Assembly: GCF_022808615.1 (NCBI RefSeq) | Contig: NZ_JAKZKS010000016.1 | Span: 1 to 64,000, forward strand | Source of the DNA: Bacillus sp. FJAT-47783 | Lineage (GTDB): Bacteria; Bacillota; Bacilli; Bacillales; Aeribacillaceae | Direction: 5' to 3' | DNA length: 64,000 nucleotides | Shown here: in pieces, positions 26,223 to 35,484 of the stretch | Numbering within the stretch: the stretch's first letter is position 1 | Layout: every line of letters begins with the position of its first letter | Notes under the pieces: model-generated | Told to the model about the DNA's origin: nothing | What the model saw: the letters and a program-made list of their open reading frames with translations, nothing else | Database searches by the model: none | Position numbers and translations under genes: made by a program

Positions 26223-27641
26223 TTACAAATTCACCGTAGACTCACTCGTCTGTTCCACCTTATCTGTATACCAAATAAATTTCCCTGTAAATCCATAGAT
26301 GATAGAAATGAGTAAAACGAGAATATTAAACCACATGAACGGGAGGTAGGATAGTGTTGAAACCCCGAGTACTGACGCCATGTAGACACCTCCATCTGAC
26401 CACGGAACCATTGGTGTTGTAATCGTTCCTCCAGCTTCAGTATTTCTGGAAAGAACACGTCTGTCGATGTTTAAACGTTCGTAGTTTTCCTCTGTAATTT
26501 TACTTGCTGTAATGAGTGATACATAGGCTGCACCACCAAAGAAATTACCGAAAAATCCAGCAAGTAACGTAGATACTGTTAATTTACCTGAATTATTTGC
26601 CCAAGAGAGCATGTTATTACAAATGACTTTTAAAATGCCGGCTTGTTCCATTAATCCCCCTAATCCTAAGGCAAAGATAATTAAAATAATCACTTCAAGC
26701 ATCCAAACAATGCCGCCGCGGTTTAATAAGTTGTCAATGAAATCGACACCTGATTCAATTGAAAACCCGCTGTACGAAGTTTTGATCGCTTCTAACATGG
26801 ACATTTCTTGGAATAAAAATGCCCATATGGCTCCGAGTAATGCACCAAAACTAATGGTTGGAATCGATGGCTTTTTCAATGCAAGCAAAAGGATGACGAT
26901 AGCTGCTGGTATGATCATATACCATTCAATATGAAAGTAAGTCGTTAACGATGTCATTACTTCTTCGGCACGTGATAAGTCTGCATTGCCTCCTACATAG
27001 AAAAAGCCAACGAGAAGAAACAAAATACTTGTGCCGACAAATGCTGGTGTACTGACATAGAGCATGGAACGAATATGTTCAATTAAACCTACTTTTGATA
27101 AGGAGGCGGTCATAACCGTTGTATCGGAAAGAGGAGAAAGTTTATCACCGACATAAGCACCTGAAATTACAGCGCCTGCGACTAATGGAAGTGGGATTCC
27201 AAAACTATGACCAATTCCCATCATCGCTATTCCAGCTGTACCTGCTGTTCCGAATGAGGTTCCTGTTGCAAGGGAGGTAATCGCACAGATGACAAATGCT
27301 GCAAAGAGGAAAATACTAGGATTCATAATGGTTAACCCATAATAAATAATACTTGGAACAACGCCGCCAGCAATCCACGTTCCGATTAATGCACCGACTG
27401 TTGTTAAGACTAAAACGGCTTCAAGTCCTTGACTAATGCCATTTAGCAAACCCTTTTGCATATTTTGATACGTATGTCCAAGTCTTAAGCCTAAAAGGAT
27501 GACTAAAAACCAAGAAACAAATAGGGCGAGTTGTATCGGTAAACCTAAAACACCAATCGATACATACATAATGAGAATAAAACCAACTAAAACCGCAGCA
27601 ACTTCCAATAAATTAGGTAATCGTATCGGATGACTAACCAA
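26223..27641 (-). CDS. nhaC: NhaC-type Na+/H+ antiporter or related transporter
   Basis: 472 residues with about 11-12 membrane spans. Family motifs: TSLATGTSFGTAGTAGIAMMGIG, GAVISGAYVGDKLSPLSDTTVM, and FFGNFFGGAAYVSLIT. NhaC exchanges sodium for protons at the membrane. It lies downstream of, and on the same strand as, the proline racemase-type gene, 146 bp away, with a perfect 12-bp hairpin between. It may therefore be part of the hydroxyproline unit and carry an amino acid instead, since NhaC-superfamily members also transport amino acids; no sigma-54 site of its own is seen. Confidence 0.82.
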   Translation of the reverse strand: MVSHPIRLPNLLEVAAVLVGFILIMYVSIGVLGLPIQLALFVSWFLVILLGLRLGHTYQNMQKGLLNGISQGLEAVLVLTTVGALIGTWIAGGVVPSIIYYGLTIMNPSIFLFAAFVICAITSLATGTSFGTAGTAGIAMMGIGHSFGIPLPLVAGAVISGAYVGDKLSPLSDTTVMTASLSKVGLIEHIRSMLYVSTPAFVGTSILFLLVGFFYVGGNADLSRAEEVMTSLTTYFHIEWYMIIPAAIVILLLALKKPSIPTISFGALLGAIWAFLFQEMSMLEAIKTSYSGFSIESGVDFIDNLLNRGGIVWMLEVIILIIFALGLGGLMEQAGILKVICNNMLSWANNSGKLTVSTLLAGFFGNFFGGAAYVSLITASKITEENYERLNIDRRVLSRNTEAGGTITTPMVPWSDGGVYMASVLGVSTLSYLPFMWFNILVLLISIIYGFTGKFIWYTDKVEQTSESTVNL

Positions 27642-27691
27642 ACTTATTCCCCCTCAAAAAATAGTTTTAAAATAAAACATGTAAGATTCCT

Positions 27692-27717
27692 GGTAGATTC
27701 TATGAATAGAATCTACC
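27692..27717. other. Perfect 12-bp hairpin between nhaC and the epimerase gene
   Basis: GGTAGATTCTAT and ATAGAATCTACC are separated by GA. On the minus strand no T-run follows, so it does not look like a terminator for the epimerase transcript; it may be a processing or stability hairpin. Confidence 0.5.
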
Positions 27718-27787
27718 TAAAAAAGTGTGGATTGTTCAATAAGGGCCGATAAGCGTGTCTCGACACTCTATTATTCTCGAAAAGAAC

Positions 27788-28810
27788 CTAATGTTGCTTC
27801 ATAGGTGGTATTAGTAAAAATCCCTCTTTTAATGGATCGTCTTCGTTGTAAAGAAACTGATTCATTCCTGTAACCCAGGCAGATCCTGTAATCTCTGTAA
27901 TGACTGCCTCATAGTTTTCAATAGTTGTCGTTTCAATAATTTTAGCTTTGAAAAGGCTTCCAACAATGCTTTCATGAATAAATTGCTCACCCATTTCAAT
28001 CTCATTGTGAGCAAATAAAGTAGCAAGTTTGGCAGACGTTCCAGTCCCACATGGTGATCGGTCAATTCCACCTGGTGGAACGATCACAGTATTTTTGCAA
28101 TTGGCTTCAGGGTGAGTAGGGTCCGTAAAAAATTCAATATGTGTAAGCCCTTTAATAAAGGAGTGCTCTGGATGAATGACATCAACCGTATCGTTGATTT
28201 TATCGCGAATTTTAACAGCTGTTTGAATAATGTTTGTAGCATTTTTGGTTGTTAGCTTTAACCCGATTTTTCGTGCATCGATAATTCCGTAAAAATTCCC
28301 ACCATAAGCAATATCACAATCTATTTCTCCGATTCCCTCTACATGAACATGAATGCTCTTTAACAAAAAAGCAGGAATATTACAAAATGTGACTTCTTTC
28401 GCTTCACCTTGCTCGATCTTTATTCGTACTTTTACAAGTCCTGCCGGTGTATCAAGTGTTAGGTCGGTATATGGTTCTACGACAGGAATTAAGCCAGCTT
28501 CTACTAACGCTGTACAAAAACCAATTGTGTCATGTCCACACATTGGCAAATATCCACCTGTTTCAATATAGATGACGCCTACATCTGCTTCTGGATGACA
28601 TGGCTCTACGAGTAAAGCACCTGACATAACATCATGTCCTCTCGGCTCAAACATTAAAAACTTCCGAATCCAATCATATTCATTTTTCATATGAAGCATT
28701 TTTTCTGACATCGTGCTGCCCTTTAATTTCGGAAGCCCACTTAAAACCGTCCTTGTTGGGTTGCCGCCAGTGTGGGTATCGATTGTATGGAAGATGCGTT
28801 TAAATTTCAT
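27788..28810 (-). CDS. Proline racemase family, probable 4-hydroxyproline 2-epimerase
   Basis: 340 residues. The two catalytic cysteines of the family are present: C91 in MCGHDTIG and C254 in DRSPCGTGTSA. The enzyme inverts the alpha carbon of trans-4-hydroxy-L-proline to cis-4-hydroxy-D-proline (or of proline). The gene overlaps the FAD oxidoreductase before it by 4 bp, and its neighbours encode the later steps of hydroxyproline breakdown, so hydroxyproline is the better substrate guess. Transcription should come from the sigma-54 promoter at 30027-30044. Confidence 0.87.
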   Translation of the reverse strand: MKFKRIFHTIDTHTGGNPTRTVLSGLPKLKGSTMSEKMLHMKNEYDWIRKFLMFEPRGHDVMSGALLVEPCHPEADVGVIYIETGGYLPMCGHDTIGFCTALVEAGLIPVVEPYTDLTLDTPAGLVKVRIKIEQGEAKEVTFCNIPAFLLKSIHVHVEGIGEIDCDIAYGGNFYGIIDARKIGLKLTTKNATNIIQTAVKIRDKINDTVDVIHPEHSFIKGLTHIEFFTDPTHPEANCKNTVIVPPGGIDRSPCGTGTSAKLATLFAHNEIEMGEQFIHESIVGSLFKAKIIETTTIENYEAVITEITGSAWVTGMNQFLYNEDDPLKEGFLLIPPMKQH

Positions 28811-29988
28811 GAGTGAACTACTCCTTTCTTAAAACGGTCGTGTCTTAACGGTTCGATTGGAATCGTAGTTTTCGGTTCTTCGTTTATTAACTCTTCGATT
28901 ATTTTCCCCGTAATGGCCGCTAAGCTTATTCCATCTCCTTCATGGCCTGCGGCAATATAAAACCCAGGGACTTCTTCAACATGAGAAATAATTGGCAAAT
29001 GATCTTCTGTCCAAGGCCTCAAGCCCGCATAATTTCGAATAACCATCATGTCTTTCATTTTTGGATAAAAACGAATGGCACGTCTGGCGATACACTTGAC
29101 TACATCAAGATTTGACGTTGTATGAAAGCCTACAAACTCCCGACTGCTACCGATGAGGAAGTTTTGGCTTTCGGTCGGTTCAAATACTAAGGCTACACCA
29201 TATTTTTCTGTTAAAGGGTCTACTTTTCTCTTCCCGCCGAATTTCGATATTAAATAACCAAACTCCATTACCTTTCGAATCCCGACAGGCTGTTGTCTTG
29301 ATGCCACAATAATATGCCCTTTTCTTGGTTTAATCGGGACATGGACATTGACCATTTGTCCAATAAATGGTGCCCATACACCGGCGGCATTGACAACGTT
29401 TTTAGCAGTAAATCGTCCATTGGATGTTTCTATTTCGAAATTTCCTGATCCGTCTTTTTTGAGTGAGTTCACTTCAGTATGGGTGAAAATGTGTGCTCCA
29501 TATTTTTTCGCCCCTTCTACTAAGGAAAACGACAATAAATAAGGATTGACGGTTGAATCTGTTTCACATTCCAATCCACCGAGTAAATCGTCTGCAAAAT
29601 AGGGGGATTCTTGACGAATATCTTGTCGATCTAACATTCGAAACGGAAGCCCTGCTTCTTTTTGACGCAAAACCCATTTTTCTGCTGCCAACATTTCTTC
29701 TTCTGTTTCACAAACTAAAATGCTGCCAGGTGCTCGATATTCAAAAGGATGATCTAGTTCTTTACTTAACTCATCAACGAGTTTTTGACTCGCTAAAGAC
29801 ATTTGACTATCAAAACCGGGGTCTTTATCGATCGCTAAAATATTTCCATCACACCTTGACGATGTCCCACTGGCAAGCTCATTTTTTTCGATGATGGCAA
29901 CACTTCGTCCTGACTTTGACACGTAATAAGCGATAGCGCTTCCAATAATTCCTCCACCGATAATGACAACTTCATAATTTTTATTCAC
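28807..29988 (-). CDS. FAD oxidoreductase, D-hydroxyproline dehydrogenase beta-type subunit (HcnC/LhpB-like)
   Basis: 393 residues of the D-amino-acid oxidase fold. The dinucleotide motif VVIIGGGIIGSAIAYYV is at residues 6-22, and the C-terminal GLRPWTEDHLPIIS and AAGHEGDGISLA segments are typical of glycine/D-amino-acid oxidases. With the HcnA- and HcnB-like proteins at 32216-33742 it could form the heteromeric dehydrogenase that oxidises cis-4-hydroxy-D-proline. It is first in the minus-strand unit and has a sigma-54 promoter about 40 bp upstream. Confidence 0.85.
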   Translation of the reverse strand: MNKNYEVVIIGGGIIGSAIAYYVSKSGRSVAIIEKNELASGTSSRCDGNILAIDKDPGFDSQMSLASQKLVDELSKELDHPFEYRAPGSILVCETEEEMLAAEKWVLRQKEAGLPFRMLDRQDIRQESPYFADDLLGGLECETDSTVNPYLLSFSLVEGAKKYGAHIFTHTEVNSLKKDGSGNFEIETSNGRFTAKNVVNAAGVWAPFIGQMVNVHVPIKPRKGHIIVASRQQPVGIRKVMEFGYLISKFGGKRKVDPLTEKYGVALVFEPTESQNFLIGSSREFVGFHTTSNLDVVKCIARRAIRFYPKMKDMMVIRNYAGLRPWTEDHLPIISHVEEVPGFYIAAGHEGDGISLAAITGKIIEELINEEPKTTIPIEPLRHDRFKKGVVHS

Positions 29989-30026
29989 AAATGCTGACCC
30001 TCCTTTCTTGCTAGTTCAGTAATAAA

Positions 30027-30044
30027 GAAGCAAGAAATATGCCA
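30027..30044 (-). promoter_or_regulatory. Sigma-54 promoter for the oxidoreductase-epimerase unit
   Basis: On the minus strand, TGGCATATTTCTTGC has the -24 GG and -12 GC separated by exactly 10 bases, matching TGGCAC-N5-TTGCW. It lies about 40 bp ahead of the start at 29988. Upstream of it the repeats TTGTCA/TTTGTCA and GTGTAAAAA (30073-30135) could bind the activator. Confidence 0.82.
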
Positions 30045-30163
30045 GTAAGGAATTCTTCTCCTCGTTTTCCTAATTGTCAAAAATGTTTGTCATTTTTATT
30101 AAGGTGTGTAAAAATTATTTTAACGTGTAAAAAGATATAGACAGTTGTAAAGGGGGAGGAAGT

Positions 30164-31870
30164 GTGTACCACAACTTGCTAAGTATAAATGAAATGGTTA
30201 ATCGAAATTTTGAGGTCGTAGAATCTAAAAATAGCATTCCTTCATCAAGTAATGTAAAAGCTTTATTTTTAAAAGAAGGAAAAGATATTTTTTTTATCAA
30301 AAACTCTGAACCTATGACACGATCAAAAACAATGACGGTTACGAGTAATAGTTCGATCGAACAACTATTGAAGTATTTAAAAAAATACTCGCATTTGCTT
30401 GTGGAAAATGAAGAAGGGGAATTTTTAGGTTATGTTGATGCTGTCATAGTAGGCGAAAATCTATTAAATGCATACAAATATTTGAACGCATTTTTTGAGA
30501 CCGTGTTAAATACTATGGATGCCTCGTGTACAGTCATTGATAAACAGAAAATTGTTTGTGGTTGGACAGAAGGGGCTGAAAAAATCTTTTCCGTACGGAA
30601 AGAATCGATTATTGGGAAACCGATTACCGATTTTTTTGAGCCTGATATGCTGGAAATATTAAAAACATTACGAGATGGCAAAAGACTTTATCGTCAACAG
30701 CATCAACCAAGATCTGATTTATTTGTATTAATCAACTCAAATCCAATTTATTTAGATAATGAAATAATCGGTGCTGTCGTGTCTGAAACCGATATAACGG
30801 ATCAAGTCCGTTTAAATCAAGAGCTCTTTACAATGTCGACAGAAGTGCACCGGTTAGAACAAGAGGTGGCGAAATTAAAGCCATCACAAGATCCATTCAC
30901 TCCGATAAAAGGAAGAAGTTCTGCAATAAGAAAAACGATTGATGTTGCAAAAAAAGTAAGTTCCGTAAAGTCCACTGTACTCATTTTAGGAGAAAGCGGA
31001 GTTGGGAAAGAGATGTTTGCAAAAGCTATCCATGATGCTCGTGAATCAGCGGAAGCTCCATTTATATCGATAAATTGTGGGGCGATACCGGAATCTTTAT
31101 TTGAAAGTGAGCTATTTGGTTACGAAAAAGGGGCGTTTTCAGGAGCTGATCAAAGGGGGAAAAAGGGAAAAATCGAATTAGCAAGAGGCGGAACGTTATT
31201 TTTAGATGAAATTGGTGAAATGCCAATGGAAATGCAAGTAAAGCTACTTAGAGTATTGCAAGATAAAACGTTTTATCGAGTTGGCGGAGTGAAGGAAGTT
31301 CGTGCTGATTTTCGCATCATTGCCGCGACGAATCGTAATTTAAAAGAAATGGCGAGAGAAGGGAAGTTTCGAGAAGATTTATTTTATCGGCTAAACGTAG
31401 TGAGTGTAAATATTCCCCCGTTAAGAGAGAGGAAGGAAGACATTATCGAATTAACACACTATTTTCTTTATGAGTTTTCGGTTCGCTATCAACGACCGAT
31501 TCATGGGGTTTCGCAAGATGTGATGCATGAGCTATTAAACTATGATTGGCCTGGAAATATTCGTGAATTAAGAAATGCAGTGGAACGTTTAGTCGTTTTT
31601 GCCACAGACGGGATTATGAAAAAAGAAGATTTGCCCTTTGTTCCTCAAAATAGCTCAATGCATGCTGAAGCGATTTATATAAATGATCATCCAACTGAAA
31701 ACAGCGATGAACTATTAACTTTACAAGAAGAGTTAGAGAATCATGAAAGAAAAATTATTGAAAGAGCATTGAAAATAGAGAATGGAAACAAGATGGCGTG
31801 TGCAAAAAAGCTAGGGATTACAAGAGCGACCCTTTACAACCGAATGAAAAAGCTCGGTATGACGAACTAG
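30164..31870 (+). CDS. Sigma-54-dependent transcriptional activator with CBS-like and PAS domains
   Basis: 568 residues. Residues 45-100 resemble a single CBS unit and 110-215 a PAS sensor. The AAA+ domain has Walker A GESGVGKE (276-283), GAFSGA (323-328, the loop that touches sigma-54) and the arginine-rich FREDLFYRLNV. A Fis-type helix-turn-helix ends the protein (KMACAKKLGITRATLYNRM). GTG 30164 follows GGGGGAGG. It is divergent from the oxidoreductase and upstream of the 2Fe-2S genes, and sigma-54 sites flank it, so it very likely controls this catabolic cluster. Confidence 0.93.
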   Translation: MYHNLLSINEMVNRNFEVVESKNSIPSSSNVKALFLKEGKDIFFIKNSEPMTRSKTMTVTSNSSIEQLLKYLKKYSHLLVENEEGEFLGYVDAVIVGENLLNAYKYLNAFFETVLNTMDASCTVIDKQKIVCGWTEGAEKIFSVRKESIIGKPITDFFEPDMLEILKTLRDGKRLYRQQHQPRSDLFVLINSNPIYLDNEIIGAVVSETDITDQVRLNQELFTMSTEVHRLEQEVAKLKPSQDPFTPIKGRSSAIRKTIDVAKKVSSVKSTVLILGESGVGKEMFAKAIHDARESAEAPFISINCGAIPESLFESELFGYEKGAFSGADQRGKKGKIELARGGTLFLDEIGEMPMEMQVKLLRVLQDKTFYRVGGVKEVRADFRIIAATNRNLKEMAREGKFREDLFYRLNVVSVNIPPLRERKEDIIELTHYFLYEFSVRYQRPIHGVSQDVMHELLNYDWPGNIRELRNAVERLVVFATDGIMKKEDLPFVPQNSSMHAEAIYINDHPTENSDELLTLQEELENHERKIIERALKIENGNKMACAKKLGITRATLYNRMKKLGMTN

Positions 31871-31886
31871 CTTTTCATCTTTTGTT

Positions 31887-31902
31887 TGGCATGTTTTTTG
31901 CA
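31887..31902 (+). promoter_or_regulatory. Sigma-54 promoter for the 2Fe-2S/HcnAB-like genes
   Basis: TGGCATGTTTTTTGCA has GG and GC 10 bases apart and matches the consensus closely. It starts 17 bp after the activator stop and 60 bp before the next gene. Confidence 0.88.
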
Positions 31903-31946
31903 TTATGAATGGTAAACATGCTAACTGATTGATGAGGGGGAGAATG

Positions 31947-32219
31947 ATGGAAGCGTCAAAGGAATTGATCATTTGTCGTTGTGAAGAGGTCACATATGAA
32001 ACGTTAGTTAAAACTGTTGAATTGTATAAATGCTCATCAAGAGAATTAAAATTACGGACACGTGCTGGAATGGGTTTTTGTGGAGGACGAACGTGCCGTC
32101 ATCTCATTGATACGCTAGTGGATAAATATACGAATCATCAAGGAAGTGATACAGTTCCGTTAAAATATCAAGCCCCAATAAGACCGATTACATTTGGTAT
32201 GTTAGGTGATGGGAAATGA
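31947..32219 (+). CDS. BFD-like [2Fe-2S]-binding protein
   Basis: 90 residues. Cysteines ICRCEEV near the N-terminus and GFCGGRTC further on give the C-x-C...C-x4-C pattern of BFD-like 2Fe-2S domains. Such domains are fused to, or encoded beside, HcnB-type oxidoreductase subunits and carry electrons. It overlaps the next gene by 4 bp. ATG 31947 suits the GAGGGGGA ribosome site; ATG 31944 is also possible. Confidence 0.85.
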   Translation: MEASKELIICRCEEVTYETLVKTVELYKCSSRELKLRTRAGMGFCGGRTCRHLIDTLVDKYTNHQGSDTVPLKYQAPIRPITFGMLGDGK

Positions 32220-32554
32220 TGAATCGTATTATGAGTCATCCTATTTTAGGAGAATTAGAAATTCGGAAAAAGATTTCCTTTTCGTTCGATGGAACACGTT
32301 TTGAAGCGTTAGAAGGGGAGACGATTGCTTCAGCTTTGTTAGCAAATAACATTCGAACATTGCGTGTACACGAAGAAGCAGGAACAGCACGAGGAATTTA
32401 TTGCAATATTGGCCATTGCTTTGAATGCCGTGTAACGGTAAATGGTAATCGAAATATTCGAGCATGCATGACGTTAGTCGAAGATCAGATGGACGTTCAA
32501 AGCGGTAAAAAAGAGCCGACCCCAATAAAAGACTTGTTTGGAAGGGAGGCTTAA
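32216..32554 (+). CDS. HcnA-like [2Fe-2S] ferredoxin subunit
   Basis: 112 residues. Four cysteines, YCNIGHCFEC and RACMT, bind a plant-type 2Fe-2S cluster as in the small subunit of hydrogen cyanide synthase/opine oxidase-type dehydrogenases (Fer2_4). In the hydroxyproline setting it would be the gamma subunit of D-hydroxyproline dehydrogenase. The start overlaps the previous stop (ATGA), and the next gene begins directly after its stop. Confidence 0.86.
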   Translation: MMNRIMSHPILGELEIRKKISFSFDGTRFEALEGETIASALLANNIRTLRVHEEAGTARGIYCNIGHCFECRVTVNGNRNIRACMTLVEDQMDVQSGKKEPTPIKDLFGREA

Positions 32555-33742
32555 ATGATGGCTGATGTGATTGTGATTGGTGCTGGTCCTGCTGGTTTAT
32601 CTGGTGCAATCGCTGCAAAGGAATGGGGATTAAACGTAATCGTGTTGGATGAGTTTATGAAGCCAGGTGGCAGATTGTTAGGACAGCTTCATCAAGAGCC
32701 TGACGGGACATGGTGGAATGGGATTAAAGAAGCGGACAAATTGTACCAAAAAGCGGAGCAATTAGGTGTCGAAGTGAAATTAGGAGTATCTGTCCATCAT
32801 TTAAGTAAAGAAGAGCAGTGGACGGTTCATACGAATCAAGGAAATTTTCAAGCAGCTAATGTTTTAGTCGCAACAGGTGCCGCTGAATACGCTGTGCCAA
32901 TACGAGGCTGGACATTACCAGGGGTGATGTCGATTGGTGCCGCTCAAGTGATGACAAATGTTCACCGTGTCAAAGTTGGAGAAAGAGGAATAATCATTGG
33001 CGCCAACATTCTCTCCTTTGCAATTATGAATGAATTAAAGCTTGCTGGGATCGATATTGAGTGTATGCTTTTACCAGAGAAAAGCAAGATGACAAAACAG
33101 GCTGGCGATCCGCTTGAAGTGATGAAATCTTTAATTAGAGCCTCTCATTTAGCACCATCTGCTTTATTAAGGTGGGGAAGTCGTTTCATGGTTCATGATC
33201 AGCTGCGTAAGCTCGCTTTAAAATGGTTTCCAAAAAACGGATATAACATATGGGGAATCCCCGTTCATCTACGAAAAGCAGCAGTTGAAATCGTAGGTGA
33301 AGGGAAAGTCGAAGGAGTAAAGGTAACGGATATTACGATAGAAGGAGAAAAGGTAGCTCGTTCGGAAAAAATAATCCCGGTTGATTTTGTTTGTATAGCT
33401 GGAGGCTTGTACCCATTAGCAGAACTTGCAGCCGTTGCAAGATGTCCGTTTCATTTTTGTCCTGAACTTGGCGGCCATATTCCGAAACATAATGAGCAAA
33501 TGCAAACACCTCTAGAAGGGCTATATGTAGCAGGCAACATTACCGGAATTGAAAGTGCAAAAGTGGCGATGGCACAAGGAACTGTAGCAGGCTATTCCAT
33601 TGCGGAAAATATGGGCGTATCAAGCTTAGTCGAAGGAAAACTACAAAAAGCTTTAGAACATGTAAGAAACGTTCGTCATCATGCAGTAATACAATTTCAC
33701 CCGAATATTGAAGAAGGTAGAAAAAAGCTCTATTCAGTTTAA
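32555..33742 (+). CDS. HcnB-like NAD(P)/FAD oxidoreductase subunit
   Basis: 395 residues. FAD motif VIVIGAGPAGLSGAIAAKEWG (residues 5-25), a second nucleotide site around GERGIIIGANILS, and the C-terminal PLEGLYVAGNITGIESAKVAMAQG. It resembles the alpha subunit of HcnABC/opine oxidase complexes. HcnB proteins often carry a C-terminal BFD domain; here that domain is the separate gene at 31947. It ends the operon and a terminator follows. Confidence 0.87.
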   Translation: MMADVIVIGAGPAGLSGAIAAKEWGLNVIVLDEFMKPGGRLLGQLHQEPDGTWWNGIKEADKLYQKAEQLGVEVKLGVSVHHLSKEEQWTVHTNQGNFQAANVLVATGAAEYAVPIRGWTLPGVMSIGAAQVMTNVHRVKVGERGIIIGANILSFAIMNELKLAGIDIECMLLPEKSKMTKQAGDPLEVMKSLIRASHLAPSALLRWGSRFMVHDQLRKLALKWFPKNGYNIWGIPVHLRKAAVEIVGEGKVEGVKVTDITIEGEKVARSEKIIPVDFVCIAGGLYPLAELAAVARCPFHFCPELGGHIPKHNEQMQTPLEGLYVAGNITGIESAKVAMAQGTVAGYSIAENMGVSSLVEGKLQKALEHVRNVRHHAVIQFHPNIEEGRKKLYSV

Positions 33743-33753
33743 CAGATTATTTG

Positions 33754-33796
33754 AAAGGCTGACTAAAAAGGAAAACTTTTGGTCAGTCTTTTTATA
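33754..33796 (+). terminator. Terminator of the HcnAB-like operon
   Basis: AAAGGCTGAC..AAAAG and CTTTT..GTCAGTCTTT pair, followed by TTATA. Confidence 0.8.
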
Positions 33797-33855
33797 GCTC
33801 TTTTCTAAAGGACTGTTGCTAATCAAGCGGGTTGTGTGTTTTTCGTGGACTTTAC

Positions 33856-33950
33856 TTGCGGATAAGTTTCAAAGTTTGCGGAAAGCATTCATCGATTTGC
33901 GGACCATTTTCAAAACTTGCGCAAAAATGCCCCCAACTTGTGGAAACGCT
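33856..33950. repeat. 20-21 bp phased word tract T2
   Basis: TTGCGGA-type words start at 33856, 33876, 33897, 33917 (TTGCGCA) and 33938 (TTGTGGA), in steps of 20, 21, 20, 21. Most are preceded by AC or GT/AT and followed by about 13 diverged bases. It lies between two terminators of convergent operons. Confidence 0.85.
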
Positions 33951-33988
33951 CCTCTTGAATCTCCCCCGAATCCTATGTACACGTAACA

Positions 33989-34022
33989 AAAATCACCCGA
34001 TACACTTTCATCGGGTGATTCG
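33989..34022 (-). terminator. Terminator of the aldehyde dehydrogenase gene
   Basis: AATCACCCGAT (33991-34001) pairs with ATCGGGTGATT (34010-34020); on the minus strand TTTTTG follows. A related hairpin lies at 44134-44160. Confidence 0.85.
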
Positions 34023-34029
34023 TCTACCA

Positions 34030-35484
34030 TTATAAATGATATTTTATCGCACACGTTTTAATTTGTGAATAAAAATCAAGAGCTGCTTGGCCTTGTTCAC
34101 GTGTATGGGAGCTTGATTGCTTCATTCCACCGAATGGTGATTGATACTCAACACCTGCTGTTTCTTGGTTGACTCTTACCATGCCAGCTTCAGCTTGATC
34201 AAGAAAACGATGTGCTTTCGATAAGTTTGTAGTAAAAATAGAGGCACTTAAACCAAATACCGTTTCATTACATAATTCGATTGCTTCATCAAAGTCTTTC
34301 GCTTGGAGTACAGTCGTAACAGGTCCGAATATTTCTTCTTGAACTAATGGATGTTTCGTATCAACACCGCTGACGACTAAAGGTTTGATAAAATACCCAT
34401 CATGTTCACAATCAATGGCTCCTTGGGCAACGATTTCTGCTTCTGTTTCGGCAAGATTGACGTATGAAGAAACCGTTTCATATTGTGATTTCGATGCAAC
34501 AGGACCGAGATACGTATCCGGTAGTAATGGATTCTGAACTTTTAAAGTGGATACGGCGTTATTTAGTGCGTCCATAAACTGTTTGTAAATGTTTTGTTCA
34601 ACGATAATACGACTTGTTGCGGTACATTTTTGTCCTGCCGAACGGAAGGCGCCGCTTAATACCATTTGAATCGTTTTTTCAATGTTTGCATCGTTCAAAA
34701 TGATCGCCGCATTTTTCCCGCCCATTTCTGTTTGATATTTAATATTTCGTTTCGCACATATAGAGGCGACGTGTTGGCCGGTGGAAGTTGAGCCGGTAAA
34801 GCTAACGGCATCAAGGTCAGTCTCTTTTAAAAGAACATCGCCGATTTCTCGACCTTTTCCAATGACAAGGTTGATTACGCCGCTAGGGAGATTGACTGAT
34901 TCGAAGATTTCCATTAATCGTGTTGCAGAAAGGGAGGCGTTTTCTGCTGGCTTCCAAATGACCGCATTTCCGCAAATAAGTGCCGGAGCTATTTTCCAAA
35001 TCGGAATCGCCACAGGGAAATTCCACGGTGTAATAATACCGACAATGCCTAACGGGGTACGTTTATAATATTGCATGACATCATTGTCGCTTGCCGGAAT
35101 GATTTCACCGTTTGAACGTACACCTTCTCCCGCATAATAACGTAATAAATGAATCCCTCTGACAACTTCGCCTTTCATTTCCGTAATCGGTTTGCCCATT
35201 TCTCGGCTCGCTAAAACCGCCAGCTCTTCTTGATGTTTTTCTAATTCATCTGCCATTTTATATAAATAGCTGCTGCGTTCAACACCAGTTAACTTTGACC
35301 AAACAAGAAAACCTTCATTTGCTGCTTTATTCGCTTCTAGTACATGCTTAGCGCTAGAGTAGTAGATTGTTCCAACTTCTTCTTTTATGTTGGCTGGGTT
35401 ATATAAAACCGTACTGTTCCCATCCGTTGATACCCACTCTCCACCAATGTTGCTTTTCGCTTCAACGAGCACCTTCGTTTTCAT
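34030..35484 (-). CDS. Aldehyde dehydrogenase, probable 2-oxoglutarate semialdehyde dehydrogenase
   Basis: 484 residues. Catalytic C287 (SAGQKCTAT) and general base E253 (TEMGGKN) are present, with the NAD-binding FTGSTSTGQ. In hydroxyproline breakdown the last step oxidises 2-oxoglutarate semialdehyde to 2-oxoglutarate. The gene follows the DHDPS-like deaminase on the same strand after a 317-bp gap, so both are probably read from the sigma-54 promoter at 36732. Close relatives also act on glucarate-derived semialdehyde (GucD), so substrate range is inferred. Confidence 0.86.
   Translation of the reverse strand: MKTKVLVEAKSNIGGEWVSTDGNSTVLYNPANIKEEVGTIYYSSAKHVLEANKAANEGFLVWSKLTGVERSSYLYKMADELEKHQEELAVLASREMGKPITEMKGEVVRGIHLLRYYAGEGVRSNGEIIPASDNDVMQYYKRTPLGIVGIITPWNFPVAIPIWKIAPALICGNAVIWKPAENASLSATRLMEIFESVNLPSGVINLVIGKGREIGDVLLKETDLDAVSFTGSTSTGQHVASICAKRNIKYQTEMGGKNAAIILNDANIEKTIQMVLSGAFRSAGQKCTATSRIIVEQNIYKQFMDALNNAVSTLKVQNPLLPDTYLGPVASKSQYETVSSYVNLAETEAEIVAQGAIDCEHDGYFIKPLVVSGVDTKHPLVQEEIFGPVTTVLQAKDFDEAIELCNETVFGLSASIFTTNLSKAHRFLDQAEAGMVRVNQETAGVEYQSPFGGMKQSSSHTREQGQAALDFYSQIKTCAIKYHL

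Noticed and set aside
34030-35484. A fourth sigma-54 promoter directly upstream of the aldehyde dehydrogenase
   Set aside because: No GG-N10-GC pair with proper context was found on the minus strand between 35485 and 35801.
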